From Sphagnum compactum (lineage: Eukaryota > Bryophyta > Sphagnopsida > Sphagnales), in the NCBI GenBank assembly GCA_965153455.1, contig OZ234495.1, forward strand, positions 3,038,001 through 3,102,000: a stretch of 64,000 nucleotides of DNA. Reading direction: 5' to 3'. Below, one piece after another: positions 48,043 to 58,816 of this stretch. The notes below the pieces were generated by a model, which did no database searches, was not told the DNA's origin, and saw nothing but the letters and a program-made list of their open reading frames with translations. Made by a program: the position numbers and the translations under genes. How positions within the stretch are numbered: position 1 is the stretch's first letter; every line of letters starts with the position of its first letter.

Positions 48043-50104
48043 CACAACAACACATCTTGGGTTTTACAACTGGTTAATAAAACAATTATTGTCTTTTTTC
48101 ACTACAATTGTAACTACAAGTTCACGTTAATGATTGTGTAGTTGTAAAGGACATTGTGGTGCCATGTGGCATTATGGTTTTGCGACTATAGTCAATATCA
48201 CAACTTGATGATTTTTCCAAAAATATCAAATTTTCAAAAATATATTTTTAATGTATTTTTGTTCGTCCAAAATTAGGTGATAACAAAATTCCATTGATTC
48301 TTGCAACTTTTTGTGAATAATAATGACTTATGGTTATGTGATGCTGACATGGCATGTCCCATGGCAACAAGGTTGACTAGTAGTCGCAACACCTCATGAC
48401 TTGTGACACTAACTTCACGTCATGATTCATGTCATTGATTTAATGAATTAATTTCATTTGTTAGTTATTTGAAAATATTGTTGTCATTTGCAATTAATAA
48501 TGACTCAGTCTTCCATGTGATGATGACATGGCATGCCATTTGGCAACAAGGTGTCACAAATTTTCATGGCAATCCATGATTTTTTGTGACATCATAAGTT
48601 TTTATGGCACCAATATTTGTCATAGTAGGCAATAATTTTTTGTGTGCCATGAGGTTTTTGAAGTCATGAATTCACATGCACGTGTATGTATACTAAACAA
48701 TCTATTGTTAACTTATAATTATGATTATAATATTAATAGTCGTTTTGAAAAAGGTGTCACATAATTCCTTGAGTTTTTAACTACTTAACACACTAGCTTA
48801 AGTTAACGTACCTATTAAGTTAACCTATGTATGTAAGTTACTTAAGTAGACATAAGAAATTTGTTACATTTAGTATGTTTAAACATACTTAGAACATGTT
48901 ACCGTACTAATAGGTTAACCTAAGTAGGCTTCCTAGGTTCCTAGCTTTAGGTTTTTTACCAAGTCAACTTAGGTAGCCTCAATACGAAATATTTTATCAA
49001 GTTTGTAATACGAAACATTTTATCAAGTTTGTAACTAGCTCAAATTTGTGCAATTAAATGTGATTATGATGTGACTTGATGTAGCATAATTATCTTAGGT
49101 TTTTTTTTAGCCTAAGAATGTCTAGGTTAATAAGTAGTATAGGTCAACAACCTAATTCATTTAAAGTCAATTTAGGGAGGTTTAAGCTAGGTTGGTAAAT
49201 AGTAGGTAGGTTGATATAGGTCAACCTAGGGTGGCCAAGGTTAATTCAAGGCTAAAAATTTTGAGCTTTATAACTTTGTGTTAAATATAACTAATATTAA
49301 AAAATGTGGTAATGCAGTGGATGAAAACTTGAACCCCAAAGTGAAGTTGAAGGGTTCAAATCTTCATTCTTGCAACCTATGATACCTAAGCCACTTCGTT
49401 GAAGTTAGATAGCCTAATCTAGGGTTTTTAGGCTAGGAATCCGATGTTTGCTTTTAATTTAGGCCACCTACCCTAAGTTAGGTAGCCTAAGTTGTCTAAC
49501 ATGAATAGTTAGATTATCTAAGTTAAACTGGGTTGGTTTTTGGCTAGGTGAGTTAGGCTAGTTGCCTAGTCGGGTGAAATCCTTTGAGGTGACGAAAAGG
49601 GCTTAGTCCTTATTACAATCCTTTTTTACCTTATATTTTGATCCCCATACAAATTAATGAGTCAAAAGTTGTTAAAAATTCCAGAAAGACTATATTATAA
49701 ACCATTACAATTTTAGACTCCTAGTCAATTTTAGCTAAAGTTAGGCTAGGTTGACTTTTGGTCATGTGCAATTATTCGTAACGTGTTTATAAATTTTTGA
49801 CACATGTCATCCATCCATCAAGGTGTCTTTTGTAACACTTAATCAAATATAATGATTAAGCTAAGATGGAATGCACTTTACATATCATACCAAAGTTAAT
49901 GATGACATGGAATTTCATTATCATAAAAAAAATTTACTTCCTAGTCATGAAAACGGATGGGCTTACCAACTAAATGTCCCTTGTGACCGAATGGGTGAAA
50001 TGACATGGGTTTAACAACTCACTAATCACTAGTTGCATATGTCCTTTTTGACTAGTATGTAGTTGTAACGGCCAGTCGTAAAACCTAAAATGTGTTGTGT
50101 TGTG
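48043..50104. mobile_element. TIR element nested in the putative CACTA block
   Basis: The left end is CACAACAACACATCTTGGG followed by TTTTACAACTGG. The right end, read inversely, is CACAACACAACACATTTTAG followed by GTTTTACGACTGG, giving about 30 bp of imperfect inverted repeat. Flanking triplets are TTA and CTA, a near match. Subterminal motifs such as GTAGTTGTAA and CACTACAATTGTAACTAC recall those of the 54.7-kb CACTA element, suggesting a related family. The interior is AT-rich with no coding region. Confidence 0.5.
48780..49570. repeat. TTAGGTTAACCTAGG-type low-complexity sequence
   Basis: Irregular recurrence of AGGTTAACCTAAGTAGG, GCTAGGTTGGTAA and TAGGCCACCTACC-like motifs, many near-palindromic, inside the nested TIR element. 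No gene is visible. Confidence 0.6.
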
Positions 50105-50344
50105 CTAGTCCTTAAATAATTTTTATGTAGTCTTTATGGAAACTTTTGATAGCCCTCATATTAGATAGTCCTTAAATATGCCCTAGGTAGCCCTCATATT
50201 AGATAATCCTTAAATATGCCCTAGATAGCCCTTAAATAGATAGTTCCTTTAGTAACTCCATAGGTAGACCATAGGTAGCCCTTAGGTAAATCCTAACCTA
50301 TTTAGCCCCCCTACCCTAGTTGGTAGCCTTTTAATCTATGTGGT

Positions 50345-52089
50345 AGTAACCTAAGTACTATGGTGATCAGTTGGGGGTGTTCATTTTTATTTTGAAAAGT
50401 GCTCTTCATTTTGGTGGATTTTATGGATAATTAAAAGGCATGATGAAAAGGTATATATAATGAGTCCCAAAATGAAGAGTATGAATAATTTTGATATATT
50501 TGGGTATTTCATTTTATAATTATTTTTGCATGATACCCTATAAATACAAATAAAAAATTCCAAGAAAAAAATTTAATTTTAGTTTTTTGTGTTAAATGCT
50601 TTATGAATAAGGTAATGCCCAAATGTGATAGTTTATATGGCTTTATGAATATGCCTACAATATAGTGCCTTCCAAAAGGTTGTGTAAAAGGAAATGAATG
50701 CTTTTGATTGGGCATAATGATTGGCCTAGGTGCTAACAAAAATAATCTTTCACTTTATATTGGTCACTTTTTAATGTTTATAAATAGGCACAACAAAATA
50801 ATTAATATTGTAGTATTTGGGCGGATTCGGCAGTTCCTTGCCAAATAATTAATTTAATCTAGAATTCTTGGTTCAACAACTACCTTTTTAATTTTGAAAA
50901 TTTCGACATATGTGTAATATATCTCATAAAATTTGTTAGTATTCTAAAGATATTTCACTACATAACTGGTCAGATGGATGTAAAGTAATTGATTTGGTCA
51001 AGTAGGTCCCTAGTTCAAAGTTGGCTACAACTTGAATGTGTTTTTGAAAATTTTGGCAAAAAAGGTTAAAGTTTTTCTAATTTTTTTGGCAAAATTGAAA
51101 ATAATTTGATTTATGACAAAACCACCTAGGTATTACAGTAGTATATGTTGTTGATGTCTTAAACATTGATAAATGCCCCTAATAGGGAATGTGGGTGGAG
51201 ATGTTTTACCCTACTATTTAGCAAATGAATAGGAATGCATCATAAAAAATTCCTAGTGCATTTGAAAGAAATTTTATATTTGTAATCCCTACAAAAAATC
51301 ATGACTTTTCAAAAGGTTCATCTTGATTAAAATGTTCACATTGATTTGAGAGGATGTTTATTTTGATTAAAAGCATGGGGCATGAAAGACACATGGTTCT
51401 TTTGGTTGGACTTTTTTACTAAGGAAACCTTTTTTGACCAAGTGTCATGTTGTACATTTAGTTAAAAAGGACAAAGGTCATCAAGATGACCATGGTTTAA
51501 TCAAATAAGCCATACTAAATGTTACCTTAACAACCTCCCTACTTCCCTACCTACCTACATACTTAACTATTTATACATATTTATTTACCTTACTTACCTA
51601 CTTACCTACTTACCTACTTCAACACATTACTTGATTTGCCCTACTTTACCTTATTTTGTTTAATCACATCGTGAATGGAGTTTGTAAGAAAAGAAATTCA
51701 TTTTAGAATTTATAAAATATATTAGTTTCATTGAATAAAATTCCATGTTATTTTTTTATTTGTTTCATTTAACCAAGATTTGACACCAAAACAATTATCA
51801 ACTTTGGGATTCTTTTATGACTTCATAAATAACTTCAAACATAAATTAAAAAGTTATTCAACCTTTACTAACAAAAGGTGGTGTAGTTTGATCCCAAAAG
51901 CATTGGGATGCCCCCATAAGGTTTTGGGTTCAAACTTGGGCAAATCATGTGTATGAAATTTGTATGTGACAATGTACATATACATTGTAGATGTATGGTT
52001 GTAAATAGGGTATAGGTAGGTATCTACCTACTTACCTTTTGCAACATATGATGTCACAACATCTTCAAACGTGTAATATAATGATGACA
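50345..52089. other. right part of the putative CACTA block
   Basis: AT-rich, with CTACCTACTTACC repeats (51535-51620) and TAGGTAGGTATCTACC (about 52012-52030). No transposase motif was seen. Confidence 0.45.
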
Positions 52090-52200
52090 TGTGGCATAAA
52101 TAATGATGGCTTAATTGACTAGTGGTCAATTTGACAATTGATCATTTTGACTAGTCAAAATGTCACATGACCCCCTAGTCAAAAGGACACCAATAAAAAA
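52090..52200. repeat. GACTAGTCAAA subterminal repeats
   Basis: Repeated TTGACTAGTGGTCAA, TTTTGACTAGTCAAAATG and CCCCCTAGTCAAAAGG motifs in both orientations within 240 bases of the CACTA-type end at 52325, as expected for transposase-binding subterminal repeats. Confidence 0.5.
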
Positions 52201-53129
52201 AATTGTGTTGAAATCAGCTTGTCCAAATGACACTTTTGTCAAATTGGACAAGAAGGCAAAAATACCAAAATGGGGGTCTTTTTTACTGATTTTTCCGATG
52301 AAAAAGACCATGATTTCTTGTAGTGAATCTTACCAGATATTTTTAAATAATGGTTGGAATCTTAAACTTATGAATAAGCTTTAAAATCCTTTGTAGGCTT
52401 AAAGATTTTTCCCACTCTTCAAAAATGGATGTAAAAATGTTTTCCTCTTACATGTCAAAATATATAAATGTTAGGTTTTTATAATTTTTGCATTGTCATA
52501 TGAATAGGGTAATGCTTATGGAACATGACATTTCCAAAATAAACACCCAGCACATATGCATCACTTTTCAAATGACAACCCATAATAGCTGCCAAATTCT
52601 ACTTACATGATGTAGGTGAAATGATTTATTTCACAAAAGAGGATTTTGTGGTTGTGAACTTGAATTAGTTTTTTCACAAAGTGATGTTTCCTTTGATCAA
52701 GCTCATTTTGAAAAGACATGTTGAAGGCACCAATTCAACAATAAAAATTCAAGAATTGTGGTTTTGGGGACATGAGCAAATTCAACATTTGCTCAATGCC
52801 TTTTAAGGAATGATATTTCCAATTAGGTGGGCAACAAGCTTGAAATTTCCAAACATATTGTTTGTTTGATGATAAAATTGGATTATGCATACAATGTGAA
52901 CCTTATGAAGATGAAATTAAACAAAGTTCAAAATAGTTGTCCTTGCCATATTGAGGTTTGATGAAATGTTGCAAATGGTAAAAAACATTTGTAATGGAAG
53001 GCAACATATCCTACTCAAACCAACTTTGTTTATATTGGATGTTGATTGGAGTTCAAATACAAGAGTGAATTTCATTCATTGATCTTTTGATTATATAATC
53101 ATTATGGACAAGGTGTGAACAATATATGG

Positions 53130-53785
53130 GGTTTTAAATTTTGTGTTATGACTAGATGTCTAATGAAATCCATCATGTTTTTTCACTTTAATGACAATTA
53201 CTACAAAAGATCATTCCAACAAAAACAAATGATGACACACAATTATGTTTGATAAAAAAACACATTGTTGTACACATTATGATTTTTAAAAAAACCTAAT
53301 GATTATAGAATAATAAAAATAATAACCATATTCTTTCTTTATTTCCTTCACCACCTACTTCCATTCCCATCATTTTATGTTTTACCTGATGTTTTACTTC
53401 ATTGTGTTTTGTTTAAATTTTTTTATTTGTGTCATTTAAGAGTCTCAAAACTAGTTGGTTTAAAACAAACAACATTTGAATAATGACATCTATGATCCAT
53501 TGAAAAACAATCTAGCAAGTTCCATAAGATGTAAGCACAATTAATGGATTTTCAATATGGAGATGAAATGCAAGATTAGAAAAGGCAATACCCTCATGTT
53601 ATATAAAATAAATTGCATAATGGTCATAAGTACAACAAGAAGAAGGAATTAAACTAATTGGTTTTCTAAAGATGAATGATAATCCATCATTTATTATGTA
53701 AAAATAAATAAAGATACAAAAAAGGCAGATCATCCAAACAACATCAAATACCTTGAATTTGACAAACTAATTTTCATATCAACAA
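53130..53785 (+). repeat. 620-bp dispersed repeat, copy 2
   Basis: Partner of 31740-32360, about 21.4 kb away in direct orientation, with roughly three quarters of bases matching by eye and small indels. The pair could be LTRs of an old, heavily invaded retroelement or independent repeat copies; no gag-pol remnant was recognised between them. Confidence 0.82.
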
Positions 53786-54736
53786 ATTATTATCACATGC
53801 AACAATTTGTTACTAACTCAAATACCTTAAGAGGGTATGATGTAAAAAAACAACAATTTGAGTTCTGGTTAAATTTGAAGTTTCACTCTTAATATATTAG
53901 GAACACCATTTGTTAGGCCACATAGGTGTTCAAGTGGCATCACACCTTGGGGAATCTAGGCAGCACAAAGAGCTTGGAGTAGAACATTTTGCAAATGCAT
54001 AGTTAATCTCATTATGCTTAAACCAGACTTTTTATGACTCATTTGTAATTCCACACTTTCATTCATGATTTTTGGCAACCAATTACCACATAAAGTTTTT
54101 CATTTCTTTGGGTTTGAAAAACCTTTTCCAAATTGTCACCATATTTGGATGATTTTTTCCTTTGGGAAAGGACATACCAAAATTATAAAACATCCAAATT
54201 AAATTGGATTTTAAAAAATAGTATTCTTATTGTGTCAATCATAATGTGTTCTAAAAGGAATTGACCAAACAACTCTAAAAGTTTTAAGGTTAACCATACG
54301 ATAATTTAGATAATCCATGTTTTGAAAATAAACCCTTGTTGTCCCTCCCAACTATGTGATGGATTTAAATGTTTTTGTCACAAATTAGATAGGTTGCTTG
54401 CCATAAACAAAGAGGCAGAACATTATGTCATTAAAAGACACCATGTTGTAATGTTTTACCAAGTGAGAAGTAAAAAAATCATTTTTTTAAAAATTTCATA
54501 TGCATTATTTGATGTATTTCTCATCTAAATTCTAAAGATCAAGAATAACTATCATTTCCTATTAAAAGAACCTTTTGACATGTTATAACTTGTTTGCTTA
54601 AATATGATTAGTTCCACATTTATTTAAAAAATATATATTGCACACAAACAACAAAGAAATAAAAATGAAGGAGTACATATTTAGTATAAAATGGCAATAT
54701 ATTATTTTTGTAAAGTTGTTAACTTGAGTCCAGCTC

Positions 54737-57275
54737 CACTACTAGAAATCCTGTCATTTGCAACTAGTCACTATGCAATTGGCATGCAATTGGCTGTCGT
54801 TTACAACTATCTCAGTCATGTTTGCAACTACAAATTTGGTATTGTATAATTTTTAGGCCATATGGTTATGTGTGCAACTTACATGCAACTAAATGTGTAC
54901 AACATGGACATGTGTCATAAAAATAATGGTTTAAGGTTATACATACTTAAATTACTATACTTAATATACCTACATAGGCTATATATAATAGTATTATGTA
55001 TTTTTAGTAATAAGGTCAACCCCATGTTAACTTAGGCTAGCCTAAACTAACCTAGGCTAAATAAACTAAAAAGTTAAATTAACCATGGCTAAATTAAGTT
55101 AGGCTAAACTAATTATGGCTAATATAAATTAAGCTAAATTAAATCAAGTTAAATTCAATTAGGCTAAAACATAATGGCTAAATTAAATTAGGCTAAAATT
55201 AACCATAATTGAATTTATTAGGTTAATTTAATTATGGTTAAATTAAATTAAGTTAAATTAACTATGGCTAAATTAAGTTAGGCCAAACCAATTATGGCTA
55301 AATTAAGTTAGGCTAAACTATTTATGGCTAAAATAAATTAGACTATATTTATTATGGCTAAACTAAATTAAGTTAATTTAAATTAGCATAAATAAATATG
55401 GTTAAATCAAGTTAGACCAAACTAATTATGGCTCAATTAAGTTAGGCTAAAATATTTATGGCTAAAATAAATTATGCTAAAACTAACCATGGTTAATTTA
55501 AGTTAGGCTAAAATAATTATGGCTAAACTAAATTAGTCTAAATTAATTGAAATTAAACTAAACCATGGTTTAAATATGTAATGCAAGTTTTCAAATTTTA
55601 TTTGTCAAATATATTTAAATATTTGTTCTGGCAAATAAAAAAAATTATTTTATTTTATTTGGAATCTTTTTCAGAAAATTTAAATTTGATTAAACAAAAT
55701 AAATCAAAATCAAATATTATGATAATATTAAAGTGTATTATAAATAATCATAATTATTAATTGAATTTTTATTTTTATTATAATTTATGTTAGAATTTAT
55801 TTTTATTTTTATTTTATTATTTTATTATTTATGTTAGAATATTAATTTAAATAAGCTACACTAATTAACCTATAAATACACAAACATACTAAGCTAATTA
55901 TTAGTTTAAGATAGGTAATAATATTAAAACCATATTTTCATTAAGTAATCATAATTATTAAAAAATCCCATAATTTTTTTTGAAGTGGAAAAGAAAAGGA
56001 ATAATAAAAAAATAACAAGAAGAAAAATAAGAAAAATAAGCTTTCCAAGTTACAAAGCGTTTTTTTTTTCTTTGGACCCCTCCCACTTTCAAACCTCATA
56101 AATTTTTATTTCTTTTTCATTTTAAACGATTTAAAATGCTACACAAGCATCACCTGAAGTTCTAAAAATCATGTTGGAATTCTAATAGCAACAAAGCAAC
56201 ATAAAAGGAACTTTTTGCATGTTTAAGAATTGACCTTTATAGTGTTCAATAGTTTTTTTTTGAGTTCTTGACCCCCTTTACTTTGGGGGGCCATAACTTT
56301 CTCATTTTTAATCCGTTTTCAACGATTTTTAGTGTGTTAGATGCGCCAAGAGGAGGGCTTCAAATTTTGTTTGGACACCAGAAGTAACAGAGCCCTCCCC
56401 TAGCTGGTATACTTTAATATAGTAGTTTCATCTAATGTGCAACTGGGTTGGTTCATGAGGTTTGCAATATAATGTTTTATCCCATATCCTTTGGCTTCCA
56501 ATTCAATTTGGCTTAATATATAGATAGGAGCAATAGCTAAGTAGTAGCCAAATACCAATGCCATTGGTGATGAATGAATGAAAAAAGGTTGACTTTTATG
56601 AAATGGTTAAACCTAAAAATAAAATTGGACTATTCTAAACCTACCTATATAGCCTAAGCCTCGCTACTTTGCAACCTACTTACATACCTAAGTAAGCCTA
56701 CCTACCTAATAGGGTTTAATAATTATCTACGTACTTAGGCACCACGTATCAATATCTTACTAGCCATGAATTGGACAACTTAGATTTCATTAAGTAATAT
56801 TTAAAAAATAAAAAAAAGGTGGGCCTTGATTGCCACGTTTCACCATATAAGTGGTGTTTAAAATGAACATGTGTCAAATGGTCAATGAACGTTCCATGGT
56901 GTGCCACACATCATCATCCTAGTGACAAAAACTTTAATGATTGAGATAAATCCAATGAATTTTTTATTTTGGAAACACAAAAATAATTAAATAGTGACAC
57001 ATGTCCACAAGCTAGTTGTCCAAGTTTTAAACATGTGTCATATTTTAATTAGTTGCATTGTAGTTGCAAGGAGAGTTGCACATAAGGTGCAACTACATTT
57101 GGATTGGTATGTATGGATGAACATGTATATTAACACCGTATAACATGTTGCATACGTAATGTCGCATGCAATTGAATGTCATGTGTAACTTGTTTTAGAC
57201 AACTACACAAATTTGCAGTTGCATGTGTCGCATGCAACTGAATTTTAGTTACAAAACCCAAAATTTCTACTGGTG
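54737..57275. mobile_element. non-autonomous CACTA (En/Spm) element with CTC target duplication
   Basis: The left end is CACTACTAGAAAT at 54737; the right end is ATTTCTACTGGTG, finishing at 57275, the inverse with one mismatch. The 3-bp duplication CTC is present on both sides (54734-54736 and 57276-57278), the expected CACTA target size. Subterminal regions at both ends are rich in GTTGCAACT and GCATGCAACT-type motifs in both orientations, as in other CACTA elements. The 2.54-kb interior has no transposase. It contains a 30-bp tandem array and a long AT-rich middle, so the element must depend on another for movement. Confidence 0.83.
55020..55565. repeat. degenerate ~30-bp array inside the CACTA element
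   Basis: Repeats built on TATGGCTAAATTAAGTTAGG followed by CTAAACTAAT. The period is 30 in the best part (about 55262-55380), and copies diverge outward. The array is confined to the interior of the CACTA element at 54737-57275. Confidence 0.8.
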
Positions 57276-57278
57276 CTC

Positions 57279-58816
57279 CTATCATTTCAAACAACAAATT
57301 AATAACCAAAAGCACAATTGAAAACTTCAAAATATTAAAGAATTTCAACATTACTTCCACCTACCCCCACACCACCAAAAATTGGAGCATAACATCACAA
57401 AAAAAATTAGTTCACAATTTTATAATTCATCAAAATTTGCATGAAATTTTTGATTTTTTTTGTTATCTAATCTTTTTATCAAATTTCATTGAATCTAACA
57501 AGAAGGTAGGGTAATTAAACATATTGATTCAAGTAATTAAAACATTACATGGAAAAGTTATAATAAAATTCGGATACATGTTGGCAAATCCAATGAGTTC
57601 ATAACAATTGAAAAATTAGCAATGTATGATGTATATATCCTTGATCCCACATTAAGGATTCATGTCCAAGCCCAACATGTTTATTTATAAAAGTAAAAAC
57701 TATTTCCATTTTTCTTAGCATTCTTATGCATGAATACATGGTTGTATGTTCCAAAAGTAATTAATGAAGTAATGATTTTCCATACAAAGGGTGGCCAAAT
57801 TTTTGGATGAGATTGCACCATTGTCGAATTAAAAGTAGATATCCCTTTTTCCACTATCTCAATATCAAAATGTAGTTAAAATTAATCTTTTGATCATTAT
57901 AAAGATAATGTTAGTAACACATACACAATTACCTTCCTTTTCTCAACTACATCAACAAGAGTGGAGAAGTACAAAAAATTGTACAAATTTCCAAAAAGAT
58001 TTTAGTTGATTTTATTGTGTTATGTCACCTTGCCAACCTCCTCAGCAAAGGCTCAAACAATATTTTGATCTAAATAGACAAAAAAATATAAATGATCTTC
58101 TCCAATGTGAAAGGTGAAAAACTTTGAAAACTCATATAGTCTTGGAATCTACAAGAAACAAAAAAGTAATTAACAAAACTAAAATAATTATAAGAAAAAC
58201 TTGACTTTCTTATAATTTCAAATTAAAAAAATTAGAAAAAGAAAAAATATAGAAAAATTTAAAACAGAAAAATTAAAATTAAAAAATGAATAAAACAATT
58301 AAAAATTTAAAAAACCCCCTAAAATTTAGAAAAAAAAAACACATAAGATAGGAAAAAGGAAAATAAATAAAATAGAAAAAAGGTTTTTTTTTGGGGGGGA
58401 TATCCACCCAACACTAGCATGAACCAATAGCCATCTATGCACATCCATTGGAAGCATGTTGTGATTCCAATGTAGTGAGTGAACCCAACTGAGTTCAAGT
58501 GAGGGTTTGCATTTGTTAGCCTATCTTGTAAACAATAGGTCTCAAAAGTGGTTGGTAAATAGGTAGCATAATTTGTAATAACTATGTAAGTAAATGCATG
58601 TAAATAATTAATAAATAGGCAAGGCTTAATGGATTGTGAATCGGTAATAAAACAAAAAACTTAGCTACCCACCTTTGTTAGCTAAAGAGTTGGATCATGA
58701 TTGACATTCATTGAACATCCATCCTTCATGGTGGGCTCATGGCTATTGGTCCAATACATGAATACGTGTTTTCCCTTGGCAAGCTGCAACTGAACAACAT
58801 AAGACCTTGTAGAATT
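57279..58816. other. AT-rich DNA between the CACTA element and the LINE
   Basis: A/T low complexity at 58180-58400, including AAAAATTAAAA runs and TTTTTTTTTGGGGGGGA at about 58385. No gene seen. Confidence 0.55.

Larger units (their letters stand above)
43456..52325. mobile_element. possible large decayed CACTA element
   Basis: The right end reads TTTCTTGTAGTG to 52325, the inverse of a classic CACTACAAGAAA terminus. The left candidate is CACTAATACAAAAAC at 43456. Both ends share a further inward block, AAAAAAGACCC(A/C)C followed by TTTGG, and both subterminal kilobases are rich in GACTAGTCAAAA- and GTCAACTT-type repeats. The 3-bp flanks do not match (ACA on the left, AAT on the right), so the two ends may come from different elements or be mutated. 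The interior holds TAGGTAGG and CTACCTAAGG low-complexity sequence and a nested TIR element. No transposase was recognised. Confidence 0.42.
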
